Origin: Meghimatium bilineatum
Taxonomy: Eukaryota; Mollusca; Gastropoda; Stylommatophora; Philomycidae
Direction: 5' to 3'
DNA: 64,000 nt
NCBI GenBank assembly: GCA_034231615.1
Contig: CM067316.1
Span: 32,800,009-32,864,008 of the forward strand
The notes below the pieces were generated by a model. The model did no database searches. It saw only the letters and a list, made by a program, of their open reading frames with translations, and was not told the origin of the DNA. This document shows, one piece after another, positions 23,025 to 33,044 of the stretch. The position numbers and the translations under genes were made by a program. Position 1 is the stretch's first letter. Each line of letters starts with the position of its first letter.

Positions 23025-23402
23025 CGCGGATAAGAAAAGGTTCAGTACCCGATGGGCACAGGCACAGAACATCTAATACACGAGGCAAATCCATTCACTG
23101 GAATACCTCGTGCGAGATAGACGTGAGTGATAATAGTCTCGGAGAAGAGTCATTACACATCTAAGCACTCCTCCACCGGTAGACAATATGCCACATGTTA
23201 GTGAAGCTCACTACCCGAATAAAGGCATAACGAAAAAGGATGTGCTGGGCCTCGAATGACTGGGCCATAAAGTGAGTCAAACGATGTACAAATAACACAG
23301 TTCAACTGTGGAACAAGCAGTACAGCATACTTCACGCATCCAGGAGGAAATCACACGATTCAATCGTTGTTATTATAAGCGAGCAATCGCAGAAGAAGAA
23401 GA
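23025..23402 (+). mobile_element. Element N, right piece with GAAGAAG tail
   Basis: The sequence continues element N (compare the reverse complement of 31020-31345): TTCAGTACCCGATGGGCAC, ACCTCGTGCGAGATAGACG, ACTACCCGAATAAAGGCAT, AAGGATGTGCTGGGCCT and GGAGGAAATCACACG follow in order. It ends GAGCAATCGCAGAAGAAGAA, whereas the other copies end in AAAC repeats. No protein is encoded here. Confidence 0.78.
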
Positions 23403-23449
23403 AACGTGCATTAGAACATCAGACTAAGCAATATATATTGGAAAGAAAC

Positions 23450-24165
23450 CTATATAACTGTATGACTGTAGCTATCAGTCAGATCAAAATAGAAGTAAGA
23501 CAAGGATGCATTTATCAACCAACCTATTTAACATCTAGAAAAAATCTTGAAACAGACCAAAGAAATGTAAACATAAGAAACTGCCTTTAATATACAGATG
23601 GCACAGTCCTCTTATCATAAAATGAACAAGATCTGCATACACTATTAGAGTTTTAGTCAAATCGAGTACAGATGAGCTATTAACGATTTTATTTTATATC
23701 CTTTGTTGACTTCTGAACGCAGGTATTTTATAATACATTCTTAATAGAGTCATACTGGCGATTGTCACCTGTGTGTTTCAAGAAAATTATCTTGGCACAC
23801 GATGAACAGTTAGGACGGAAACGGTTATAATAAATGAAAATAAGAGAAACGGGTGTGACATAAAAAAGAAGGGCAACGGTTATAACATTTTTTTAAAATC
23901 TACCATAGTCAGTAACACTGAGGAAAATCCAGTGTTAAACATGAAAATACAGGGAGAGATTATGCAACAAATCAACAGTTTCCTATGTCTGGGACATGTC
24001 ATCGCAAATGATGGTAGCTGCGAACCAGAGGTTGTAAAGGAGAATTGTAATTGACTGTACTGTCAATGACAAAGAAAACTCGGAACATTCAAACACAAAC
24101 AAAACTAAAAATGATAATTACAAAGGGTTACATATACTGTTCATTAATGTATGTATACTCGCAGC
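23450..24165 (+). pseudogene. LINE-C reverse transcriptase remnant
   Basis: Decayed plus-strand pieces follow the LINE-C order: IEVRQGCIYQPTYLTSRKN (about 23490-23550), YTDGTVLLS in place of YADDTVLLA (about 23595), MKIQGEIMQQINSFLCLGHV then IANDGSC (about 23940-24020), and TKLKMIITKGYIYCSLMY (about 24097-24155). These match 62776-63578 and 40050-40760. Both the frame and the catalytic site are broken. The copy ends against LINE-A at about 24165. Confidence 0.75.
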
Positions 24166-25325
24166 TGAACCTGTTGGACTGTTCGGTGTCTGAAAAAAAT
24201 TCAGTCCATTCGAATCATCTTGGGATGTACCAAGGTTACACCATGTGTAGTTATGAGAATTCTTGATTTTCTGACCGAAACTACTAGAATGTATGTCTAG
24301 GTCGGATATACATTGTATACTAAAATCAGTGCAGATACATTTCATTCACTATATATAGGTCTCAATAAGATGAAAGATTTCAAGCTCAAAAGGGACATAT
24401 CATGTTTGAGACAGGCAGATTTTTTTTTCACACTAGTATATGAACCGTCTTGTATTGTTCCTGGGGAAGATTGGATACACACTCCGCCAGCAGTACTTGG
24501 TAACTTTACTGTAGTCTCGACAGAAGTTGCAGGGAAAACAACCCAATGGTGATGGATGCACAAATCAAAGCACTAATTGTCGAAACAAAACATTTAATAA
24601 TCTAGTGACTGGTCAGTCACTTGTCATCAACATTGCGCTTGTGCTTTTTCTGCACAATCTCGTGGGGCATTTGTCAAAGAATCAAGACTTCTTCACAATC
24701 AAGATCATGTTTCTTCTTCTTCAGCGTTCATTCTCAAACTCCCACTGGATTTCTCTTGTAACAGGACAATGATCCTACAAGATTTCCAGTTGAATGTAGT
24801 CCAGAGAATGGAAATGCGTTGTGTTGCCGTTTTATTTGCGCCAATGGCCCAACACATCCGTCTTCGGCGGTAAGATCATGTTTAAAGATGGAGATAAAAT
24901 GTTTTGACGGAAACACTGTCATGTCTAGTGTCACATGCATATTGTCATCTATGCATACTTAGTGATTCAATGAACATACTTCATTAAATTTAAGATAGAG
25001 TCACCCACTGTCAATTGATGAAGTTATTGACCTACTCTCTGTCCAGAAAAATGACCTTTATATACGTGTCCGGAGATGCGAGATTTGAAGAAAATGAACA
25101 AGCTGATACACTGGCAATTACATCCGTAGTGTCGAAAGGTACATCAAAGGACTCATCTTCCACATTCAATACGCCAATACACAATTTCTGTTCAGATTTT
25201 CTAAAGTATGAATCATGGTCACTCTCAACATTAGAGGACATTGGTGTAAACATCGAAATGGCACTTACAAATAAGAGATACATAGTGCATACAAAGAGAC
25301 TGAAAAATCAGTATCGAACTTGAAC
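24166..25325 (+). pseudogene. LINE-A copy interrupted by SINE-1
   Basis: IQSIRIILGCTKVTPCVVM (about 24195-24250) and CIVPGEDW (about 24453) match the post-RT region of the LINE-A copy at 3234-3569. After the SINE, LCILSDSMN (about 24948), MTFIYVSGDARFEENEQADT (about 25050-25110) and the downstream tail correspond to the third and fourth RNase H motifs. In the last motif GH has become GD. Frameshifts and stops occur throughout. The SINE occupies the place where the first half of RNase H should be, and part of that half is also lost. The next array begins directly after it. Confidence 0.8.
24713..24871 (-). mobile_element. SINE-1 truncated copy with 12-bp TSD
   Basis: On the plus strand it begins CTTCTTCTTCAGCGTTC (the GAA tail read in reverse), followed by GTAGTCCAGAGAATGGAAA and CCAACACATCCGTCTTC. 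These follow the order of the copies at 26623 and 42755. AAGATCATGTTT stands at 24701-24712 and 24872-24883. It is 5' truncated relative to those copies. Confidence 0.85.
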
Positions 25326-26545
25326 TGCCAGCAGCTACACTCTGCTAGATTTATTTAGACGGGTATCACTGACAGCTCCTACACTCTGCTAGATTTATTT
25401 AGACGGGGATCACTGTCAGCTCCTACACGCTGCTGATTTATTTAGACGGGTATCACTGACAGCCCCTACACGCTGCTGATTTATTTAGACGGGGATCACT
25501 GTCAGCTCCTACACTCTGCTGATTTATTTAGACGGGGATCACTGTCAGCTCCTACACTCTGCTAGATTTATTTAGACGGGAATCGCTGTCAGCCCCTACA
25601 CTCTGCAATATTTATTTAGACGGGGATCACTGACAGCCCCTACACGCTGCTGATTTATTTAGACGGTGATCACTGTCAGCCCCTACACGCTGCTGATTTA
25701 TTTAGACGGGGATCACTGTCAGCTCCTACACTCTGCTGATTTATTTAGACGGGGATCACTGTCAGCTCCTACACTCTGCTAGATTTATTTAGACGGGAAT
25801 CGCTGTCAGCCCCTACACTCTGCAATATTTATTTAGACGGGGATCACTGACAGCCCCTACACGCTGCTGATTTATTTAGACGGTGATCACTGTCAGCCCC
25901 TACACGCTGCTGATTTATTTAGACGGGGATCACTGTCAGCTCCTACACTCTGCTGATTTATTTAGACGGGGATCACTGTCAGCTCCTACACTCTGCTAGA
26001 TTTATTTAGACGGGAATCGCTGTCAGCCCCTACACTCTGCAATATTTATTTAGACGGGGATCACTGACAGCCCTACACGCTGCTGATTTATTTAGACGGT
26101 GATCACTGTCAGCCCCTACACGCTGCTGATTTATTTAGACGGGGATCACTGTCAGCTCCTACACTCTGCTAGATTTATTTAGACGGGGATCACTGTCAGC
26201 TCCTACACTCTGCTAGATTTATTTAGACGGGGATCACTGTCAGCTCCTACACTCTGCTAGATTTATTTAGACGGGGATCACTGTCAGCACCTACACTCTG
26301 TTAGATTTATTTAGACGGGGATCACTGTCAGCTCCTACACTCTGCTAGATTTATTTAGACGGGGATCACTGTCAGCTCCTACACTCTGCTAGATTTATTT
26401 AGACGGGGATCACTGTCAGCTCCTACACTATGCTAGATTTATTTAGACGGGGATCACTGTCAGCTCCTACACTCTGCTAGATTTATTTAGACGGGGATCA
26501 CTGTCAGCTCCTACACTCTGCAAGATTTATTTAGACGGGGACTGG
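25326..26545. repeat. 43/44-bp minisatellite, about 28 copies, with 217-bp higher-order repeat
   Basis: The unit is CAGCTCCTACACTCTGCTAG, then ATTTATTTAGACGGGGATCA and CTGT. Variants GGTGATC, GGAATCGC, ACGCTGC and TGCAATATT occur in a fixed order. TGCAATATT units start at 25604, 25821 and 26038, exactly 217 bp apart, so a block of five units was amplified three times. The right end (26140-26540) is nearly homogeneous. No stop-free frame of interest covers it. Confidence 0.95.
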
Positions 26546-26622
26546 AGTACCTCGTGATTCATACTGTTTGCGATGATGATAACCAGCACTCATAATTTAA
26601 TGTTTTGTTCAGAAACATGGAT

Positions 26623-26901
26623 TCTTCTTCTTCTGCGTTCGTTCTGAAACTCCTGCAGATTAGCAGGATGTAGTCTGGAAAAAGGAATGGGTTGTGCCAT
26701 GACTTACAGCATTTCTGCGATATCTGCGCATTTCGGCCTGACATATCTGACTTCAGCATTGCTTTGGGTCACTGACCCTATATTGGATGGGACAGCCAAC
26801 TCCATCCCATAACCTCCTTAGTCGCCTTTTAGGACATGCGTGGAAGGTAAACAGTGTTGCTATTCTTTGCTCCCCTTTAGGGTCCTGGCAACACAAGGGC
26901 G
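26623..26901 (-). mobile_element. SINE-1 full-length copy with 12-bp TSD
   Basis: The plus strand starts CTTCTTCTTCTGCGTTCGTT and ends near AACACAAGGGCG. AGAAACATGGAT is present at 26611-26622 and 26902-26913. The copy at 42754-43037 ends at the same internal point, and 59384-59635 appears to as well, so the ~280-bp unit has a defined 5' end. No tRNA-like A and B boxes were found. The head could derive from another RNA or from LINE sequence. Confidence 0.85.
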
Positions 26902-26913
26902 AGAAACATGGAT

Positions 26914-27775
26914 AATGGTCAAACAATTTGAAGACAGCCTTTGAGATGTGGGTGGGATGAGTAGATGACACTTCTTCAAGGAGAGATATGAAAACCCACA
27001 AAGATATGGGTGGGATGAGTAGATGACATTTCAAGGAAATAGAAGAAAACAAAGATGTGGGTGGGATGAGTAGATGACACTTCAAGGAGAGATATGAAAA
27101 CCCACAAAGATGTGGGTGGGATGAGTAGATGACATTTCAGGGAGAGATATGAAAACCCACAAAGATGAGGGTGGGATGAGTAGATGACATTTCAAGGAGA
27201 GATATGAAAACCCACAAAGATGTGGATGGGATGAGTAGATGACATTTCAAGGAAATAGAATAAAACAAAGATGTGGGTGGGATGAGTAGATGGCACATCA
27301 AGGAGAGAGAAAAAAACAAAGCTGTGGGTGGGATGAGTAGATGACACTTCAAGGAGAGAGAAGAAAACAAAGCTGTGGGTCGGATGAGTAGATGACACAT
27401 CAAGCAGAGGGAAGAAAACAAAGCTGTTGGTGGGATGAGTAGATGCCACATCAAGGAGAAAGAAGAAAACAAAGCTGTGGGTTGGATGAGTAGATGACAC
27501 ATCAAGGAGAGGTAAGAAAACAAAGCTGTGGGTTGGATGAGTAGATGACACATCAAGGAGAGAGAAGAAAATAAAGCTGTGGGTGGGATGAGTAGATGAC
27601 ACATCAAGGAGAGAGAAGAAAATAAAGCTGTGGGTGGGATGAGTAGATGACACATCAAGGAGAGAGAAGAAAACAAAGCTGTGGGTGGGATGAGTAGATG
27701 ACACATCAAGGAGAGAGAAGAAAACAAAGCTGTGGGTGGGATGTGTAGATGGCACTTCAAGGAGAGAGAAGAAAA
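26914..27775. repeat. 51-bp minisatellite, about 16-17 copies
   Basis: The unit is GAAAACAAAGCTGTGGGTGG, then GATGAGTAGATGACACATCA and AGGAGAGAGAA. The left third has longer units with GATATGAAAACCCACAAAGA. The 51-bp period is 17 codons, so minus-strand frames stay open with a Ser/Thr/His/Pro-rich repeat. No gene is supported. Confidence 0.95.
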
Positions 27776-28050
27776 CAAAGAGGCTCAAGCAAAACTGAGT
27801 CCGAAAAAAGAATTATTCGAAGTAATAGAAATTAAATATAAATTATTTTGGACATTTTAAAAGACGTGACATCTTGTTGAAGACCTCACCTGAAGGTAAA
27901 GTTGAGGGGATTCGTCCAAAAAATAGGCAGAGATATAAATGGGAGGGAAACATCACAAGATATACAGATTGCACCACTACGGCAAAAGACCGAATATGCT
28001 GAAAGCCCAGTGCATCCAACCATTAATGAGAAGCCGGCGCCTGATGACGA
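27776..28050 (+). pseudogene. LINE-C C-terminal remnant
   Basis: KEAQAKLSPKKELFEVIEIK, then YKLFWTF, then GRDINGRETSQDIQ-type sequence in a shifted frame follow the LINE-C C-terminal order (compare LNMKKEILREIKIRQ, IKYFGHI and RGRQRYKWESNITRW at 62776-63100). Several frameshifts are present. Confidence 0.65.
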
Positions 28051-28084
28051 TGGTGATAGTACTGCACTGCTTGATAAATTTTAA

Positions 28085-28845
28085 TGAAAACGGTATTCTT
28101 TATAATTAGAAATACCTCGGATGTTTTTTTTTCTAGTCTGTGATTAAGTATAAAGTATAGGAATATTTTCTTGTTTGCTTGTTTGGTAGAGTTTTGCAAG
28201 TCAATCTTCTAGACAATTTTTTTTTCAATTACTGTATAAATATGGGTCAAGGTGTTTTCCCTAGTCATTACAACCCAGTTCTCGCTGACACCTACGTATA
28301 GCGTGAGTATCCTAGATACTGCTGTTAGGTCAGAACCTATCCAGGTATCATTCAAACGCCGTATAGGTCACAAGCTAAAGAAACAATAAGGCAAGTTTCA
28401 GTAATAGAACATACCTCTCGTCAAAGTGTTTTTTTTTGTGTTTTTGTTTATGACAGTACATAAATAAAACAACCAATAGTCATAAAAAATAACAATATAG
28501 GTTTTATTGAAAGCGTCAAATGTAGATGAACACCTTGGGGTACAGAACATCTGAACAAATTGCTGAATATTCATTGGAATCGATTTATGACGCACGATTT
28601 ATAACCTACAGCGTGTCATATAGCTTTATGTAGATGATAACAAGACACAAGTCATACTACATAAATAACTACTTTTCTATAGACATCATATGAATTATTT
28701 ATTTAATAGGGACGTTAACTTTTTCACTCCTACTGTTTTATAACTTTCTTGCAACTTGTTGAACTCATATTTTAGTGTTGAAAACATGAAACTGATGCGT
28801 AAGCAGGATTCATCAGTTAAAGAAAACAGGTGCTCAAATATTGTA
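28085..28845. other. No gene recognised
   Basis: AT-rich with several T runs. No motif or repeat unit was found. Confidence 0.5.
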
Positions 28846-28849
28846 TTAA

Positions 28850-29354
28850 GACTTCTCGTTGCAAATGGTAGATATAGCTAGTATATTGTAGCAAATAGTG
28901 GACATATGCATATGGCAGTAACAATGAGTACAGTTATATGGTAGCAACAATAGGTACATGTATATGGTAGCAAATAGTGTGTACGGGTACATGGTTTCAT
29001 ATAGTGTGTACACGTATATGGTAGCAACAATGGCTACATGTATGTGGCAGCACATAATTAGTACGTGTACATGGTAGCAACTATGAGTACGGTAGCAACA
29101 ATGAATATACGTGTGTGGTATAAAATAGTGGGTGCAGAATTTTGATAACAGAACTTGGTACATGTATAAGTTAGCACATAATAGATACAGGTGTAAGGAA
29201 GAAAATATTGTGCACTGGTATATGGTTGCAAAGAATGGGCACATATGTGTAGTGTCATTTAATGAGAAGAGATGTGTGGTAGAAAATAATGGGCGGAGGT
29301 TTGTTTATGGGTGGAAGTGTATTACACTAATTAATGGTTAGAGGTGTATTTTAT
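28850..29354. repeat. Decayed GGTAGCAA-containing repeat
   Basis: TATATGGTAGCAACAATGG-like units, irregular in length, lead into the regular 27-bp array. They are probably diverged relatives of it. Confidence 0.65.
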
Positions 29355-29695
29355 TATAGTAAATAATGACATCAAGTAATGAGTGGAGGTGTTTTTGCAT
29401 CAAGGAATGGGTGGAGGTGTATTACATCAAGTAATGGGCAGAGCTGTGTGGTAGCAAATAATGGTTGGAGGTGAGTGGTAGCAAATAATGGGTGGAGGTG
29501 AGTGGTAGCAAATAATGGGTGGAGGTGAGTGGTAGCAAATAATGGGTGGAGGTGAGTGGTAGCAAATAATGGGTGGAGGTGAGTGGTAGCAAATAATGGG
29601 TGGAGGTGAGTGGTAGCAAATAATGGGTGGAGGTGAGTGGTAGAAAATAATGGGTGGATTTGAGCAGTATAAAATGATGAGGATAGATTCATATT
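29355..29695. repeat. 27-bp minisatellite, about 10 copies
   Basis: The unit is GTGGTAGCAAATAATGGG, then TGGAGGTGA, nearly perfect at 29455-29640. Minus-strand frames read ATTHLHPLF-type repeats. Confidence 0.93.
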
Positions 29696-30059
29696 AGCTA
29701 ATGATATGTGGAGATGAGCGGTAGCAATATTGCGAGTCTTTTCATTGCAACAAATACTGATTTATGTGCATTGTAGCAAATAGAGAGTGTAGGGGTACGA
29801 TAGCAATTAGTGAGTGCAGGACATTGTAGCAAAAACTGTGTACAGGTATGTGGTAGCTATTAATCGGTTAATGGTAAAAATTAATATACCAATGATAAAT
29901 ATTAGTAAATGAATGGTAGGAATTAATCTGTGAACGATAGAAATTAATAGGTGAATGTTAGAAATTAATAGGTTAATGGTAGAAATGAATAGGTAAATGG
30001 TAGAAATTAATAGCTTAATAGTAGAAATGAATAGGTGAATGTTAGAAATTTATAGTTGA
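29696..30059. repeat. Diverged transition between the 27-bp and 21-bp arrays
   Basis: Loose GGTAGAAATTAATAGGTGAAT units link the two arrays. Confidence 0.6.
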
Positions 30060-30430
30060 ATGTTAGACATCAATAGGTTAACGGTAGATATCAATAGGTT
30101 TATGTTAGATATCAATAGGCTAATAGTAGATATGAATAGGTAAATGGTAGATATGAATAGGTAAATGGTAGATATGAATAGGTAAATGGTAGATATGAAT
30201 AGGTAAATGGTAGATATGAATAGGTAAATGGTAGATATGAATAGGTAAATGGTAGATATGAATAGGTAAATAGTAGATATGAATAGGTAAATGGTAGATA
30301 TGAATAGGTAAATGGTAGATATGAATAGGCTAATAGTAGATATGAATAGGTAAATGGTAGATATGAATAGGTAAATGGTAGATATGAATAGGTAAATGGT
30401 AGATATGAATAGGTAAATGGTAGATATCAA
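30060..30430. repeat. 21-bp minisatellite, about 18 copies
   Basis: Unit TATGAATAGGTAAATGGTAGA. The 21-bp period is seven codons, so a heptad STIYLFI repeat stays open on the minus strand. Diverged copies extend to about 30490. Confidence 0.95.
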
Positions 30431-30690
30431 ATATTAATCATATAAATTAATAGATTAATGGTACAAATGAATAGGTGAATGGTATACATTATGTGATAAT
30501 GGTACACAGTAGTAACTGTTTGGTGCATGTGATTGGTTGTAATTAATGTAATCGGTTGCATGGTAGGAAATAATGGGAACGGATCCGTGTATGAAAATAA
30601 TAGTGGCGGTTGCATGGTAGCAAACAATCGTCGTGAAATTAATGAGCGCAGGTACATGGTAGCAAATAATAGACGCGAGTTCACGGCGAA
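30431..30690. repeat. Decayed GGTAGCAAATAAT repeats
   Basis: GCATGGTAGGAAATAATGGG and CATGGTAGCAAATAATAG resemble the 27-bp unit, which places the same repeat family on both sides of the 21-bp array. Confidence 0.55.
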
Positions 30691-30734
30691 CATAAGTGCG
30701 CACATTCAGCACAATCTGAATTACAAAGTCTTGC

Positions 30735-30925
30735 ACACTAAGCAAAAGTAATTTCACGACCTCTTGTGTCAGCATGTGTTCTCCTCTCATGTCGGTCGTC
30801 TCAAACATGCAGAAAATATAGCTAATGTTGTGCAGTGACTCCTCTGAATGAGTTGTAATTACATCATCATTTGCAAATATCAACTCTCTGATCAGGACCT
30901 TCTTGATCCTGATGTTGGTGTCCAA
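30735..30925 (-). pseudogene. LINE reverse transcriptase palm fragment
   Basis: The minus frame reads IRIKKVLIRELIFANDDVIT, then THSEESLHNISYIFC and MLTQEV. This corresponds to the catalytic FADD strand and following helix (ELLFADDAA...HSEE.LQ) of an endonuclease-RT LINE. The first Asp is replaced by Asn. The fragment has no other domain and is dead. Confidence 0.65.
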
Positions 30926-31017
30926 CCTTCATGTAATGTAGATGCTACCATTTGCCCGAGATATATGAAGAAACCACACTCTTTTTCATGAAAAGCAGGC
31001 TACAAGCGTAACAGTAG

Positions 31018-32341
31018 TTTGTTTTGCGTTCGCTCCATTGCAATCCACATGGATACCCGTGCGATTTCCGCCGGGAGCGTGTTTACGTTGTGCTACCGTT
31101 ATGCGCCTTGTAGGCCTAGCACATCCGATTTTAGCATTCCTTGACAATTCGGGTGGGCTACCCTAGCCTGTGACAGCCTCCCTATCTGTCGCCAAGCACG
31201 TGTGTGTGTGTGGTGACGCTTCGCCCAGACGAGTTTTTGCTCACTTCTGTCTCGCACGAGGTGTTCCACTGTCAATGAACTTGCCTCGTGTAATTGGACG
31301 TGCTGTGCCTGTGCCCATTGGGTACTAAACCGTTTCTCATCTGTGAGCCTGGTTCCTTAAAAGGAATAACTCAACAGAAGAGTTGGACCCTTGCTCTTTC
31401 GCCCTCTTAGCCGAGGTGCCATTCACCGACATCGTGAACCCCTCGTCCGAGTTCGAGTCTTACACCACGCGATTGAGAGCAAGGCGTTCTCGAGCTGAGC
31501 GACCTTGTCCCAATAGCGTCTGAGCCCATCAGGTACTGAACCCTTTCTCTCTGTAAGTGTATTTCCGGTATACGAGAACCTGACAGTAGAGTTGGGCCAG
31601 GGCTAAAATCGTTGTCTGTTTTGTGCCTGAGGCCATCGGGTACGGAACCCTTTCTCTCTGCAAATGTATTTCCGGTATAGGAAATCTTGACAGTAGGGTT
31701 GGGCCAGGACTGCTATCTTTGTCCCATTTTTTTGTCTGAGCCTATCGGTTTCGGCACCCTTTCTCTTTGCGAGCATTTTTCCGGTATAGGAAGACTCGAT
31801 ACTAGAGTTAGGCCAGGTCTTTTTGCTTTGCTGGACGCCCATTATTGGGTATGGGTCTCTGCCTATAAGGAAATCAAGCAACTAGAAGCTCGTCACGAGC
31901 TAACAGAGCTTGTAGTTCCCATTTCCGTAATCGTTTTCACTTTATATTTGCAGTTGGCGCTGCCCTCTAGCGCTGTTCTGCCCTTTCATGTTTCATAGTA
32001 CTCAGTATGAAATCTATTTGTCTTTCGCAATGCATCCATCTTTTCATGCTTTTTTCATTGACCGCCCCTCCAATGTTCGGACGGGAGTAACTAGCTTCAC
32101 TGTACGTCGACAGTTTCGCTATATGTGGTGTTACTAGTGGTGTCGGAAATATTGTCTGTCTAATCTATTTCCATCTGCTACCTCCACACTCTCGGAAACG
32201 ATCGCCAAATAATTTGGCCAGAATCAGCTCGAGCTGCTGTTTTTCTGTTACCAGTATGCACCGCGAGGAGGTACATTTGCAATCTTGGTTATCTGCTAAT
32301 CCTGGGTCCGCCTAGAGCAATGCGTTTCCTTTTGCACCCCA
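31018..32341 (-). mobile_element. Element N: undescribed ~1.3 kb retroposon, copy 1
   Basis: This block is GC-richer than its surroundings and matches 56315-57535 over its whole length. It also matches 23025-23402 over its end. It is bounded by GTAACAGTAG at 31008-31017 and 32342-32351, a 10-bp TSD. Read on the minus strand it begins GGGGTGCAAAAGGAAACGC and ends GGAGCGAACGCAAAACAAA, an A-rich tail. The middle holds four imperfect ~110-bp subrepeats, each starting CCATCGGGTACTGAACCCTT and ending near GAGTTGGGCCA (starts about 31313, 31518, 31633, 31743). No long open frame or known domain was recognised. It is probably a non-autonomous element moved by a LINE. Its 3' end resembles SINE-1 and LINE-D. 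Confidence 0.8.
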
Positions 32342-32351
32342 GTAACAGTAG

Positions 32352-33031
32352 TGTACACGTAGAACACATGTTTTTTAGTTTCACTTGCCAACTGACAGAC
32401 TATCACAAAAGTGCTATGGAATGTAAACACGAAAAAATACAAATTGCATTACAAGACATTTTTAATGATTCGAACCGTTAGGTCTTTATCAATAACACAC
32501 AAAACAAACAGTGGAAAAAATAATAAAAACAGTAAAAAATAATGTAACCTCCACAGAGACACTAGAACGCAGACATGTAAACAATACGAAGTTCAAGGTG
32601 ACAATGACGTACGTGTAAACATGTAGACATGGAAGCGAGTTTTGTTGAAAAGGGGACAGGATATGAAAACAGAAAGAACAAATTATTATCCAAAACAATA
32701 TGGACATCAATTTAACAAAGTCCACACCAACACAAATGTAAACAAATGAATGTTTATAGTCAAGTCAAAAAGGCTTGACGGTAACAAACTGAAAAATAAA
32801 TATATTTTAATGAGAGTAACTAGATGTCATCCGTGGTGCAGGTCTGGATGGCAGTGACCTGGATATCGAGGGTACCATGATGACCAACACAATTGAAATG
32901 AATGTCGACAGCGGAAGGTACTCTGTGTTTTATAACATGAAGAAGCTTATAGAGTTGGTCACCCAACCGAAGTCCGATTCACGTGTATACCATTTTGTCA
33001 TGGATTTTACATCAGATAACGTAAATTACAT
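32352..33031 (-). pseudogene. PLE 3' part, separated from its upstream half by LINE-D
   Basis: The minus strand near 33031-32930 reads VKSMTKWYTRESDFGWV then TNSISFFML. This aligns with the endonuclease segment KQYISEIGLRLSDRF of the PLE at 50331-50678, with the YIG motif lost. Downstream, HHGTLDIQVTAI-like coding (plus GTCACTGCCATC in reverse near 32850) and a 3' UTR follow. The UTR has the reverse of TTGATAAAGACC..GGTTCGAA at 32453-32482. The upstream linker half lies at 35439-35790. A 2.4 kb LINE sits between them. Confidence 0.75.
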
Positions 33032-33044
33032 ACGGGATTTACAT

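Noticed and set aside
27137-27788. Ser/Thr/His/Pro-rich minus-strand frames of about 200 codons
   Set aside because: Translation of the 51-bp array (17 codons per unit), without promoter, conserved domain or sensible start.
31687-31998. A 103-codon plus-strand frame as a gene
   Set aside because: It lies inside element N on the strand opposite to its tail, is not preserved as a frame in the second copy, and has no motif.
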